A DNA stretch of 64,000 nucleotides from Dyadobacter tibetensis Y620-1 (GTDB taxonomy: Bacteria > Bacteroidota > Bacteroidia > Cytophagales > Spirosomataceae), in the NCBI RefSeq assembly GCF_000566685.1, contig NZ_AZQN01000004.1, positions 310,001 through 374,000 on the forward strand, written 5' to 3'. The notes under the pieces are model-generated. The model was not told where the DNA came from and did not search any database. It worked only from the letters and a program-made list of their open reading frames with translations. A program made the position numbers and the translations under genes. Within the stretch, counting starts at the first letter, position 1; the number at the start of each line of letters is the position of its first letter. Below are positions 1 to 8,302 of this stretch, one piece after another.

Positions 1-625
1 CTAAGGGCAGCTCCTGTGATAGATATCCCACATAAGAAAAAATAAGGAATTGCGTTGATCCATTTTCTGATTCTTCGGGAACAGCAATACTATAAGACCC
101 ATCGATATTACTTACCGTTCCCCGCTGCGTACCCTTTACTATGATGCTAACGCCCGGAAGAGGCTCACCTTTATCATCCTTAACCACCCCTTTTAGGATT
201 CTGTCAACAAGGGTACCGGGCGCTTCCAGAGGGCCCGGAAGTATTGCACCTGAATCGTCCTTACGATTTGGACTAATCACCACTTGACTTCCTACTACTC
301 TGTAGCTCAAATCAAGAGGACTAAGCAATGCTTCCAAAACAGCAGACAAAGGAAGATCCTTTACCTTAACCGTAGCCAGCCTTTCTGCCTGAGCAGCTTT
401 GGGGCTATACACAAAATGAACAGGCAATTCCGTTTCCAGCTTGGACAATATTAATCTTAACGGCTTGGATTCCATCCTGATAGAGAGTCGTCTATCGAGT
501 AGCTCCTGGCCCGACACCATGGTAGCATTGGCTACCCCGACCCATATAAAGGCGAGCATACATTGCACAAGGGAAATTCTCATAATTCTGATCCAAAGAC
601 CTTGCGGTATTAAAGGTTTTTCCAT
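1..625 (-). CDS. SusC-like TonB-dependent outer membrane receptor, N-terminal part
   Basis: Only the first ~208 residues lie in the window; the gene runs off the left edge. In order: a short cytosolic start, a signal segment (about residues 15-40), a secretin/TonB short N-terminal (STN) domain (about 45-105, the domain that contacts an anti-sigma factor), then a carboxypeptidase-regulatory-like repeat with the motif GVVKDDKGEPLPGVSIIVKG. This is the standard head of a FecR-coupled SusC receptor, which imports glycans or similar ligands with TonB energy. It lies downstream of fecR and an ECF sigma gene on the same strand, the classic surface-signalling order. An in-frame ATG at 691 would add 22 residues; I prefer 625 because the family usually has a short pre-signal stretch. 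Ligand unknown. Confidence 0.9.
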   Translation of the reverse strand, partial: MEKPLIPQGLWIRIMRISLVQCMLAFIWVGVANATMVSGQELLDRRLSIRMESKPLRLILSKLETELPVHFVYSPKAAQAERLATVKVKDLPLSAVLEALLSPLDLSYRVVGSQVVISPNRKDDSGAILPGPLEAPGTLVDRILKGVVKDDKGEPLPGVSIIVKGTQRGTVSNIDGSYSIAVPEESENGSTQFLIFSYVGYLSQELPL

Positions 626-783
626 AGATTTGATACACTGCTTCAGCAGCTTGTTTTTGTTAAACAATTGACTAAAATTGGACAAAAGCATTTCCCGTAA
701 ATCATGATGGATTGTCCGAAACGGGTTCATGGGCCGATGATGTTCGCGGCATCATCGGCTTTTTCTTGACTCATAATCATGAT

Positions 784-1842
784 TCAATCACAGTGGCCTG
801 CATTGATTACAATTTGCCCATCTACCACCTGGTAGTCGGCATGAATCGTTTCGCAGATCAAAGCCAGTTTATCATACAGTGGCTCAGTAGAAAGTGTAGC
901 GGTTAAATTGCATTTCTTCAACAGTTGTTCGTCATACAGCATCGTGACACCATAAACACGCTCCAGATCCTTTAGTACGACATGCATTGGCGTTTCACGA
1001 TATATAAAGGATTCCACAGCATGTTGATCAATCGGAATAGGCGTTTCGACGAGTGTTTTTACTATTTTATGCTCCGCTCGCAAGAAAATTGCTTGCTGAT
1101 TTGGGGTTAAAATAAGCTCCTCTGAAAGCTTTGTAACGGGGGTTAGCTCATCTTTATACACCGTAACTTTACCACTGCTTACCGAAACCGAAATACTTTG
1201 ATCGTCTGTCTCCGTATTGATCCGAAATTTCGTCCCTAGAACCTTGGTCACCAGGCCTCCGGTATAAACCAAAAAAGGAGAATTGACATTGCGTTGAACG
1301 CTGAATTCCGCCTCACCTTCCAGATAAACTTCCCGATATTCAAATCCGAATTCCTTGTCGATTCTCAGGGTACTATTGGGTTCCAGACTCACCTCACTTC
1401 CATCCCCAAGTGTTATGAGCTGTGGGGTAACATGGTAATTGGTAAAGACCTCTTTAAAACTTGCTTTCTCTACAGGATGAGCCAACTGGGTAGATACAGG
1501 AATTTTCTGATACAACCACCAGCCTAGCGCCATCAATAGCAAGGTACTGGCAGCTACCTGCCATACCCCCCTTTTCCACCAGGATCCGGTTGATGTTTCC
1601 TGAATTTGTTGCATAATCTGTTCTATGGCTTGCCGGTCGGCCTCAGGCTCACTGTAACCTAGGTCACACTGAAAGGCTTTAATCATTTCTGTGGCTTGTT
1701 GGACAAGTGGCTTTTTATCGGGATATTCTTTCAGCCAGAGCTCCCAGAAACGATCATCGGACTGAGAATCTCCTAGCACCCATTTTCGAAAATGCTTATT
1801 TTGCACCAAATCGTCGACTTGATAATCCTTATATGATTTCAT
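784..1842 (-). CDS. FecR family anti-sigma factor
   Basis: 352 residues, typical for the family. Cytosolic N-terminal segment (about 1-85) that binds the sigma factor, one membrane helix (about 90-110, VWQVAASTLLLMALGWW), a periplasmic FecR domain (about 125-240, with ITLGDGSEVSLEPNSTLRI) and a C-terminal DUF4974 module (about 275-350) expected to contact the STN domain of the receptor. It should hold the ECF sigma factor at the membrane and release it when the partner receptor binds its ligand. It sits between the sigma gene (62 bases upstream) and the SusC gene, so the three form one signalling unit. Confidence 0.93.
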   Translation of the reverse strand: MKSYKDYQVDDLVQNKHFRKWVLGDSQSDDRFWELWLKEYPDKKPLVQQATEMIKAFQCDLGYSEPEADRQAIEQIMQQIQETSTGSWWKRGVWQVAASTLLLMALGWWLYQKIPVSTQLAHPVEKASFKEVFTNYHVTPQLITLGDGSEVSLEPNSTLRIDKEFGFEYREVYLEGEAEFSVQRNVNSPFLVYTGGLVTKVLGTKFRINTETDDQSISVSVSSGKVTVYKDELTPVTKLSEELILTPNQQAIFLRAEHKIVKTLVETPIPIDQHAVESFIYRETPMHVVLKDLERVYGVTMLYDEQLLKKCNLTATLSTEPLYDKLALICETIHADYQVVDGQIVINAGHCD

Positions 1843-1903
1843 GATCAGATTTTCTTGAATAAATAATTAGCTCCCGCACAGGCATCAGACGTTCCAGACA
1901 GCC

Positions 1904-2539
1904 CTAGCTCACAAGAATTGGCATGATCAGCAACCAGGATAGAAACCAATTTTTGCGCATAAGCTTCAATGCTTCGTAAATAAGGTTGACTGCTGAATGG
2001 CGGTTGATGTCCATAATATTGGAGATCTCTTCATATTCTAACTCCTGGTAAAAACGCAGATAAATCACTTCCCTCTGTCTTTTGGTAAGTTTATTTAAAT
2101 TCATCTTTAGTCGAATCAGTGATTCGTGTTTTATCTCGTTATTGATAAGGTAGTTTTCTATCGAAAATTGTACATCAAAATGATCGTCCTCCTGTATTTC
2201 TCTCGCCTCCCTGAACCAGCGTAATCGGCGCGATTCTCGAATGACACGTCTCCGTAATGAAGCCAGCAGATAGGGTTTAAGATTGTTTACCGTTTCCAGT
2301 TGTTGACGCCTGTTCCATATTTCTACAAAGAGATCCTGCAAACAATCTTTTACAAATTCTGGATCGTCTTTAATGCGGACCCCATAATTCATCAGCAGAG
2401 GATAATAGCGCTCCAGCAATTTGGAAAAGGCGATCTGATCTCCATTTTGAACTAATAGCCACAAACGATGCTCCTCCACATTGGAAGCATTTCTGGAAAA
2501 CTTCTCTTGAAGACTTAATTGATTACTGGAAGGCGCCAT
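1904..2539 (-). CDS. ECF RNA polymerase sigma factor (sigma-70 family)
   Basis: 211 residues. Region 2 is visible around residues 38-75 (LLERYYPLLMNYGVRI ... CLQDLFVEIWNRRQQL) and region 4 around 147-195 (LTKRQREVIYLRFYQELEY followed by a helix-turn-helix, EEISNIMDINRHSAVNLIYEAL). It lacks regions 1 and 3, as ECF factors do. The tail ends in a hydrophobic stretch (WFLSWLLIMPILV), common in Bacteroidota FecI-like factors. It probably drives transcription of the downstream SusC locus under control of the neighbouring FecR. Confidence 0.93.
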   Translation of the reverse strand: MAPSSNQLSLQEKFSRNASNVEEHRLWLLVQNGDQIAFSKLLERYYPLLMNYGVRIKDDPEFVKDCLQDLFVEIWNRRQQLETVNNLKPYLLASLRRRVIRESRRLRWFREAREIQEDDHFDVQFSIENYLINNEIKHESLIRLKMNLNKLTKRQREVIYLRFYQELEYEEISNIMDINRHSAVNLIYEALKLMRKNWFLSWLLIMPILVS

Positions 2540-3010
2540 TCAGAATAATTAATAACCATCGGTGATAAAACATCATTTTACCTGCTTACTTGTTAGGAGA
2601 CTAGATATAGAAGAATATCCTGATTATTTTTTGTTTTTTTTGCTAGCCAGTAAAATTTAAGTTCATAAAATTTGGCAGTGCAGAGCATAAGCAACAGCCC
2701 AAATGAGTAATTTGGAGGTTTAATTTTTACGATCAGTAAGATGAGCTCTTGTTGATCGGTATAGAATTTAATAGTTGGCAAATCCTGCTTCTTCCCTACT
2801 TCGGATACTACCAGATTACAAAGAAGAGGGGCTAGCTTTTTTATCGGCAGAATTAGCTAGATGAAAACAGGCAATAGATTTCTCCACTGACAAGAAAGTC
2901 AGCCCAGAATCCGGGTATTAGAATAGATGACTTTAATCTGGCAATTAGATCAAAAAAAATGCCTCACCCTGCGATGGGGAGGCATACTTTATACAGGAAA
3001 GTAACCGTTG
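2540..3010. other. intergenic region, no gene seen
   Basis: 471 AT-rich bases between the sigma-factor start and the end of a lipoprotein gene. It holds the lipoprotein's terminator (2952-2984) and a weak 5-bp dyad CTGAC/GTCAG near 2886-2901. A 62-codon open frame at 2593-2781 (minus) has AT-driven composition, no ribosome-binding site and no recognisable domain, so I do not call it. Confidence 0.6.
2952..2984 (-). terminator. rho-independent terminator of the 3011-3412 gene
   Basis: On the minus strand a GC-rich stem (GCCTCCCC against GGGTGAGGC, one mismatch) with loop ATCGCA is followed by eight T. It starts 27 bases after the lipoprotein stop codon. Confidence 0.85.
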
Positions 3011-3412
3011 CTATTTATTGGTACTCAATACAACGAAATTACTTGGATATTTCACATCTTCGCTACTCTCAGCAGTAATAAATATTTTATTGGGCTCTTG
3101 AGGAGAAACGGTAGAGAGGTCGCCCTTTAGCCCCTTGGAAGAAATTTTAATCATACCCAGTTTTTCGGCATCAACCTTCTTATTGTCCATCCATACGACA
3201 TAATGCGAACGACTGGGTGTCAGCTGTTCGGGCTGTGCCAGGTTACGCACTTGTACGGAAATGGCATAGTTGTCATTTTTATCCTTTTTGACCTTCGCGG
3301 AGCCCGACGCCGCAGGCACAACTGAGGAATTGACAAACTGCATCTGGTTAGAACAGGCGCTCATCACAAGGCCAAGAAAAAGGATGCCTGCTAATTTGTT
3401 GATAGTCTTCAT
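3011..3412 (-). CDS. small conserved lipoprotein, function unknown
   Basis: 133 residues. A signal peptide with lipobox VMSAC puts the lipidated Cys at residue 20. The mature part carries HYVVWMDNKK, a basic linker, and KIFITAESSEDVKYPSNFVVLST, a pattern I associate with a Bacteroidota family distantly like the extracytoplasmic beta-sandwich of RskA-type anti-sigma proteins; no helix or sigma-binding zinc motif is present, so a regulatory role is not supported. Monocistronic: its own terminator follows and a possible promoter lies just upstream. Product name limited to what is visible. Confidence 0.75.
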   Translation of the reverse strand: MKTINKLAGILFLGLVMSACSNQMQFVNSSVVPAASGSAKVKKDKNDNYAISVQVRNLAQPEQLTPSRSHYVVWMDNKKVDAEKLGMIKISSKGLKGDLSTVSPQEPNKIFITAESSEDVKYPSNFVVLSTNK

Positions 3413-3426
3413 ATTGAAATTTTGCT

Positions 3427-3458
3427 TAAAGTTAAATATATAGCCTTCCTATCTGCAA
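3427..3458 (-). promoter_or_regulatory. possible promoter for the 3011-3412 lipoprotein gene
   Basis: Minus strand: TTG (3456-3458), 21 bases, TAACTTTA (3427-3434), one base off the Bacteroidota -7 consensus TAnnTTTG. Transcription would begin very close to the ATG at 3412, so the leader would be short. Confidence 0.35.
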
Positions 3459-3605
3459 GTGATAAATTCAAACTTCTTCATTACTTTCCACTACACAAAA
3501 CCTATCAGAGAAAGGTCGATCGTGGGAAAGGAGGCTACTATTAGAATGCCCTTAAATTACGAAATAATTCAATGGAGGAAGAATCTATCTCCAATTCTTT
3601 TTAGA

Positions 3606-4325
3606 TTACTCCGTCATCTTGCCAGACTTCTTTAAATAACGTACCAGGAGATACAAAAACGCCAAAATTACGATAGAGGTAAGAAAGAAATTTTTATTGG
3701 CCGTTGTGGTAGCAAATAGCTGTGGATAATTAATACTGATGATCGCCACAATCCCTGCCAGCCAGATAAAGAGGGTATTATATTCTTTGAGTACCCAACG
3801 TTTGTAGTTAAAACGCATTGCGCTCATTGACTTTCCTATGCCACGGGGGTCAATTAACCAACGGTTCACGCGTTGGGTATATCGCTCGAAGTCGGAGCCA
3901 AATTTATTTCGGAGAAAATTTTCCTCTGCCAACACAATGGCCTGATAAATAAAAAGAAAGAGTGGAATGACCACAATCACATAAATCAAGGAATTAGAAA
4001 GTATCCCCACCCCTGCAAGCATAAGAATATTACCTACATATAGCGGATTACGACCATGGTTGAAGATTCCTTCCGTCACCAGCTTTTCTGCATAAACTTT
4101 CTTGTCTTTACCACCACGAATGATATAAGCCAGTCCAATGGTAATGCCACGGGTAAGCTCCCCTAGAATGGTGATGAGCAAACCAGCAATAAGGGGGATA
4201 AAATAATACTCCGGTCCAAATATTTCTGCTGTAAACAGCTCGGGAGATGGAGCGAAAAGTAAGAGATATAAAAAAATAAAAAGAATGTTTCTATACTTAA
4301 AAAAGAAGTTTCCTATTGCGATCAT
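3606..4325 (-). CDS. isoprenylcysteine carboxyl methyltransferase-like membrane methyltransferase
   Basis: 239 residues with about five to six hydrophobic helices. The C-terminal catalytic signature of the ICMT / phospholipid methyltransferase superfamily is present: NHGRNPLYVGNILML near residues 88-102 and EENFLRNKFGSDFERYTQRV near 132-152, where the conserved Arg-Asn-Pro and Glu residues bind S-adenosylmethionine. It acts in the inner membrane; the substrate (lipid, isoprenoid or quinone-like) cannot be told from sequence. Its ATG overlaps the stop of the upstream cmoA gene (ATGA), so the two should be translationally coupled, which is unusual company for either family. The C-terminal third adds two more helices (WLAGIVAIISI; FFLTSIVILAFLYLLV). 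Confidence 0.85.
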   Translation of the reverse strand: MIAIGNFFFKYRNILFIFLYLLLFAPSPELFTAEIFGPEYYFIPLIAGLLITILGELTRGITIGLAYIIRGGKDKKVYAEKLVTEGIFNHGRNPLYVGNILMLAGVGILSNSLIYVIVVIPLFLFIYQAIVLAEENFLRNKFGSDFERYTQRVNRWLIDPRGIGKSMSAMRFNYKRWVLKEYNTLFIWLAGIVAIISINYPQLFATTTANKNFFLTSIVILAFLYLLVRYLKKSGKMTE

Positions 4326-5059
4326 TTCTTAAAAGCGATTAGTCCTGAAAAATTATACCATTTGAAAAACATTTCACAACCGTCAAAACCGGCATCATGC
4401 AGCATTTGCGTGTTTTCGGCAACGGTATATGGTATCAGTACATTTTCCAATGCTTCCCGCTTTTGTGAAATCTCCATTTCACTATAGCCATTTCTTCTTT
4501 TATAGTTATAATAGTATTTTATAAAATCTCTGTTAAATAAGCTGTGATCGGTAAGTACCTTTTCAATTAAGATAAAACACCCCCCTGGATTCAATCCCTT
4601 GAATATCTGTTCAACAATCTTGCTGCGATGGGTCGGTCTTACAAATTGGAGCGTAAGAGACATAATGACTACGGAAGCATTTTCAATTTTAGAGTCATTA
4701 TTTATATCTCCTACTACTAATTCATGGGGCCTAGTTATACCTGCCTGGTCAAATTTGAGCTCGGAACGTTGGATCATCTCGGCCGAATCATCAATACCAA
4801 CAAATTCAACAGTAGGGTCTACAAGTGGATCTAAGGCGATCAACGAGGTACCCGTACTACAGCCCAGATCGTAAACTCTTGAATTGGGCCTGGCATGGCT
4901 CGCCGCCAGCTCTGTAATCATACGCTGAATCTCATCGTAAAAAGGCACGGACCTATTGACCATGTCGTCAAAAACATTTACTACCTTACTCTCAAACTTA
5001 AAATCAGATACCTGTTGAATCTCCGAATCAAAAACCTTATCTATATTCCTCTGCTCCAT
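4322..5059 (-). CDS. cmoA: carboxy-S-adenosyl-L-methionine synthase-like protein (CmoA family)
   Basis: 245 residues, the normal CmoA length, and collinear with E. coli CmoA along its whole length: RSVPFYDEIQRMI, the SAM-binding loop VYDLGCSTGTS, GIDDSAEMI, LTLQFVRPTHR, GLNPGGCFILIEK and the C-terminal NGYSEMEISQKREALENV, which includes the Arg that holds the carboxyl of Cx-SAM. The family converts SAM plus prephenate to carboxy-SAM, normally used by CmoB for tRNA wobble uridine. No cmoB is in the window; instead the gene overlaps a membrane methyltransferase. A plausible promoter with a central dyad lies upstream (5118-5147). Confidence 0.88.
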   Translation of the reverse strand: MEQRNIDKVFDSEIQQVSDFKFESKVVNVFDDMVNRSVPFYDEIQRMITELAASHARPNSRVYDLGCSTGTSLIALDPLVDPTVEFVGIDDSAEMIQRSELKFDQAGITRPHELVVGDINNDSKIENASVVIMSLTLQFVRPTHRSKIVEQIFKGLNPGGCFILIEKVLTDHSLFNRDFIKYYYNYKRRNGYSEMEISQKREALENVLIPYTVAENTQMLHDAGFDGCEMFFKWYNFSGLIAFKK

Positions 5060-5117
5060 GTATTATTAAATTTTTAATATAAAAAACGAGTTTCAATTTA
5101 CTAAAAGTAATTCGAAA

Positions 5118-5147
5118 TAAAAATAGGCATAGTCCTATGAACAACAA
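5118..5147 (-). promoter_or_regulatory. possible cmoA promoter with central dyad
   Basis: Minus strand: TTG (5145-5147), 19 bases, TATTTTTA (5118-5125), one base from TAnnTTTG. The spacer contains the dyad CATAGTCCTATG (5128-5139), a position where a repressor could block polymerase. The leader to the cmoA ATG would be about 50 bases. Confidence 0.42.
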
Positions 5148-5297
5148 TTGAACATGTGGCTAATGACATTTTTAACCATCAACTTCGATGGCAAAAGTAT
5201 AAAGTATCGAAATTACCACAGAATATTAGACAGGGCCTGAGGTATAAAAGCCGAGACTTTTGCTATCTTTCCAATGCCATATTTTAAATCTTCCTGA

Positions 5298-5379
5298 TTA
5301 TATTCCTGAAGTATTAACCCATTCAGAAAAAGGTGGGGGCTTTTAAAATAATATTATTATATTCCTAAAATATTAACCC
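5298..5379 (+). repeat. pair of 23-base direct repeats upstream of a response regulator gene
   Basis: Copies at 5298-5320 and 5357-5379 match at 21 of 23 positions (core ATTCCT, 4-5 bases, TATTAACCC), 59 bases apart start to start. The second copy ends 19 bases before the ATG at 5399. They look like paired binding sites, possibly for the regulator encoded downstream. Confidence 0.6.
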
Positions 5380-5398
5380 CAACTGCCTTTACTTACCA

Positions 5399-6772
5399 AT
5401 GCCAATCTCAAAAGCCAAGATTTTAATTATCGACAATGATATAGAGGTATTAACTGCTGCCAAACTGCTTATCAAAAGGCATGCCGCTACAGTGGATATA
5501 GAAAAAAATCCCGAGAATATTCCATTTTTGGTAACCAATGGTAATTACGATATCATCTTACTGGATATGAATTACACCGGAAATCTTCATAGTGAAAAAG
5601 AAGGTCTTCACTGGCTCGACAAAATTCTGGATATTCAACCCCTTGCCAAAGTTATCATGATCACCTCCAATAGTGATATAGAGCTGGCGGTTCAGACGAT
5701 TAAGGCGGGAGCAGCAGATTTTATTATGAAGCCCTGGGATAACGAAAAGCTTCTTAACACGCTGGAAAAGGCCCTCGAGGCCCCTTATATGACCTCTTTA
5801 GAGGACCCCCATTCGATTTCGAAAAACGAGAGGTCTTCAGAGGCCAAAGCAGGCCATCTCCCTACCTTTGTTGCGAATAGTGCGGCTATGCGCGAACTGA
5901 TGCAAGCGGTTGATCGTGTAGCAGACACGGATACCAGAATCCTTATCTTAGGCGAAAATGGAACCGGGAAAACTCAGCTGGCACAGCAGATACATTATAG
6001 ATCTAGGCGCTCGGATAGACCCTTTATAGCGGTTGACCTAGGCTCAGTAAATGAAGAATTGTTCGAGAGTGAATTGTTTGGCCATTCTCAAGAAGCAGTC
6101 ACCGATGCCCTGTCAGACCAGTCGGGCCGGCTCGAAGCAGCGACGGGTGGAACTTTATTTCTAGATGAAATTGGAAGTTTGAGTCCAACGTTGCAGGCCA
6201 AGCTCATCACGGTGCTTCAAGAGCAAAAAGTGACGAGGGTGGGGAGTGATAAACTGATTGAGCTAGATTTTCGCTTGATATGTGCAACGAATATGCCCTT
6301 GGAAGAAATGGAAGCTAACCAATCATTTCGTCAGAATCTATATTACGGGATGAATACTATCGTCCTTTCCATTCCTCCATTACGCGAGCGACCCGAAGAC
6401 ATTAAAAGTCTGGCAGACTTCTATCTGAACACCTTTGCCAGAAAGTATAACCGACCGGTAACCCATATGGACAAAGATTTGATAAAGGACATGATGCATT
6501 ACCATTGGCCAGGAAATATTCGTGAACTCCAGCATGCCATGGAAAGAGCCGTGATTCTGTCCTCTGGCCAATGCCTGGATGCGGATACCATGCAGCTTAA
6601 AAATGCGGAATTTCCTGAGGAGTCCAATCCGGGATTAGACCTGGAAGAAATGGAGAGGTCTATGATCAAAAAAACTTTGAAAAAACATGCGGGAAATATC
6701 CCAGCAACAGCTCGGGAATTAGAGTTAAGCCGAGCGGCTTTGTATCGTCGAATTGAGAAATACAGAATATAA
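5399..6772 (+). CDS. NtrC-type response regulator with degenerate sigma-54 contact motif
   Basis: 457 residues. Receiver domain 1-125 (acidic pocket IDNDIEV, phospho-Asp in IILLDMNY, switch Thr in VIMITSN, Lys in FIMKPW). AAA+ domain about 150-390: Walker A GENGTGKTQLA, Walker B GGTLFLDEIG. Fis-type helix-turn-helix at the C-terminus (GNIPATARELELSRAALYRRI). Odd points: the GAFTGA loop, GAFTDA in related Bacteroidota proteins, reads EAVTDA; the usual second Arg of the FRxDLYYR arginine-finger segment is Gly (FRQNLYYGMN); the acidic pocket is D-N-D. No histidine kinase is adjacent. It may bind DNA without activating sigma-54. It ends two bases from the convergent LEA gene. Confidence 0.9.
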   Translation: MPISKAKILIIDNDIEVLTAAKLLIKRHAATVDIEKNPENIPFLVTNGNYDIILLDMNYTGNLHSEKEGLHWLDKILDIQPLAKVIMITSNSDIELAVQTIKAGAADFIMKPWDNEKLLNTLEKALEAPYMTSLEDPHSISKNERSSEAKAGHLPTFVANSAAMRELMQAVDRVADTDTRILILGENGTGKTQLAQQIHYRSRRSDRPFIAVDLGSVNEELFESELFGHSQEAVTDALSDQSGRLEAATGGTLFLDEIGSLSPTLQAKLITVLQEQKVTRVGSDKLIELDFRLICATNMPLEEMEANQSFRQNLYYGMNTIVLSIPPLRERPEDIKSLADFYLNTFARKYNRPVTHMDKDLIKDMMHYHWPGNIRELQHAMERAVILSSGQCLDADTMQLKNAEFPEESNPGLDLEEMERSMIKKTLKKHAGNIPATARELELSRAALYRRIEKYRI

Positions 6773-6774
6773 AT

Positions 6775-7680
6775 TTAATTGGCTATACTCTTTTTTAATT
6801 TCTCCATGTCCTTTAATTCACCTTCAATGATGAGGTTCATGGGGCTATTAGAAAACACTTCATTTTCTGAAGTTAGGGTACTTTTTATATGTAGGGTAAA
6901 AGGGAGATCCTTGCCCTGGCCAATTAGTTGCCCTACTGCCTTAAGCAATTTGCCCATTTCTATTTTAAAAGGCAGTTCGTAAGTTGCTTTACTTTTTGCC
7001 GGGATCACCGTTGTCCCAGGCTTATGCCCCTCTCCCAAGTTGGCTTGGGAGCCCAGGTCGATCATAAAATAGGGATCTTTAAACTCTATTGGAAATACAT
7101 TTTGGTTATCAATTTGGATTTTAAGAACAATTTCTGATTCGCTTAGCCGAAATTTTTCCATATCATATCCGGAAACCTTAATCTGCAGCACGCGGTACAA
7201 GGGAAGACGTGCGTTTCGGACGACACGAATCATATCCTTTCCCAATACAGGTTTTGCAAGAAGCAACTTAGCTTCAAAATGGTAATCCGCACTGTCTACT
7301 CCTTTGTTGGCCTCGGCAACACTCTCTTTGGAAAGATCGCCAAGATTGAACTTTGCGGGAATTTCTACCTTGCTACTATCCCTGGATTCTATCTTGAATG
7401 GCTGTTGATACCGATCCTCAATCACTACAATGTCATTCATTTTAATCAGATAATCGAAACCCTTCAAATCCAACCCTACTGGGAGCGGATTATGGACCAA
7501 TAAATTTAAGGTAAGGTCTACAGACTTTTCAGTAATATTGTCAATCTTCCCTACCCCTACTTCTACCCGGGGCTTTAAGCCTGATACCGGATTGGCATAT
7601 CGCTTTTTGTAGAAAAAATAGCCTAGTACCAGTAATACTAGGACGGCCAGAAGGCTAAGAATGACTGTAGATTTTTTCAT
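6775..7680 (-). CDS. LEA type 2 family protein with two WHy-like domains
   Basis: 301 residues. An N-terminal membrane anchor (residues 4-23, TVILSLLAVLVLLVLGYFFY) is followed by two tandem LEA14/WHy-type beta-sandwiches, recognisable by SVDLTLNLLVHNPLPVGLDLKG-like and EIVLKIQIDNQNVFPIEFKD-like strands (about 50-150 and 185-290). Such proteins are associated with desiccation or envelope stress and are expected in the periplasm, tethered to the inner membrane. The stop codon is two bases from that of the convergent response regulator, leaving no room for a separate terminator. Confidence 0.8.
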   Translation of the reverse strand: MKKSTVILSLLAVLVLLVLGYFFYKKRYANPVSGLKPRVEVGVGKIDNITEKSVDLTLNLLVHNPLPVGLDLKGFDYLIKMNDIVVIEDRYQQPFKIESRDSSKVEIPAKFNLGDLSKESVAEANKGVDSADYHFEAKLLLAKPVLGKDMIRVVRNARLPLYRVLQIKVSGYDMEKFRLSESEIVLKIQIDNQNVFPIEFKDPYFMIDLGSQANLGEGHKPGTTVIPAKSKATYELPFKIEMGKLLKAVGQLIGQGKDLPFTLHIKSTLTSENEVFSNSPMNLIIEGELKDMEKLKKSIAN

Positions 7681-7700
7681 ACCGAGGGATTAGAATGCTA

Positions 7701-7726
7701 ACCCCGGCCGAGCGTACAGCCGGGGT
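7701..7726 (-). terminator. GC-rich hairpin after the pyridoxamine-oxidase-like gene
   Basis: Perfect 8-bp arms ACCCCGGC (7701-7708) and GCCGGGGT (7719-7726). There is no T-run on either strand, so it may stabilise or process RNA between two co-directional genes rather than terminate. Confidence 0.5.
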
Positions 7727-7756
7727 GATTGCTTTGTCGTTTCCTGAAGAAGGAGA

Positions 7757-8263
7757 TTAATGTATCTGTATGGTTCCGTGTTCTCCGGAAACTCCATTCT
7801 TATCAGCGTCGCCCGTCAGGATAGATTTAATCAGGGAAAGGAAGACCACCATTTTCGAAGAAGTACTATCCCAGTAAGAGGCCTCGGTTGAGCGAAAGCG
7901 AATCATTACCAGATCCGGATCATTCTTTCCTTCGGGGAACCACGCCTTGGAGACAGGGCTCCATAAAGCTTCTTTTTTGGCCTCATCTACTACGTGCTCC
8001 CAGGTTCCTTTTACACTCATGTAACTATTATGACCTGGATGAGCATAGATCAGGCTCGCCTCTTGTACCTGACCAGTGCTACCTAGGTCAGTGTCCCTGC
8101 TAGTAAAAAACCATATACATCCCTCGCTATCCACATCCAGAGTGGTCATAGGCCTGGAGACGATCTCCCCATCTTCCAGCGTGGTAAACATGCATATGTT
8201 AATTTCCTCAGCTAATTCTTTAAGTTTATCGATTCCCTTTTGGTCAATTAAGTTGGTTTCCAT
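7757..8263 (-). CDS. pyridoxamine 5'-phosphate oxidase-like / general stress protein 26 family
   Basis: 168 residues from ATG 8263. A split-barrel flavin-binding fold of the general stress protein family: KELAEEINICMFTTLEDGEIVSRPMTTLDVD near the N-terminus, then IWFFTSRDTDLG and KEALWSPVSKAWFPEGKNDPDLVMIRF in the middle. Such proteins bind FMN, FAD or F420-like cofactors; few have a known substrate. An upstream in-frame start at 8365 would add 34 residues rich in Arg that fall in a palindrome-rich stretch and do not resemble the family, so I reject it. It follows tenA on the same strand. Confidence 0.87.
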   Translation of the reverse strand: METNLIDQKGIDKLKELAEEINICMFTTLEDGEIVSRPMTTLDVDSEGCIWFFTSRDTDLGSTGQVQEASLIYAHPGHNSYMSVKGTWEHVVDEAKKEALWSPVSKAWFPEGKNDPDLVMIRFRSTEASYWDSTSSKMVVFLSLIKSILTGDADKNGVSGEHGTIQIH

Positions 8264-8302
8264 ATGTTCTATCTTTAATTTAGAAAACCTCCTTAAAAAA
8301 CC

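Larger units (their letters stand above)
5060..5398. other. divergent regulatory region between cmoA and a response regulator
   Basis: 339 bases without a gene. On the cmoA side: a promoter candidate with a 12-base dyad. In the middle: a 5-bp dyad CCATC/GATGG around 5184-5200. On the regulator side: a pair of 23-base near-identical direct repeats (5298-5320 and 5357-5379). Confidence 0.7.

Noticed and set aside
2593-2781. 62-codon minus-strand frame
   Set aside because: AT-driven hydrophobic composition, no ribosome-binding site, no recognisable domain, lies in the leader of the sigma-factor gene.
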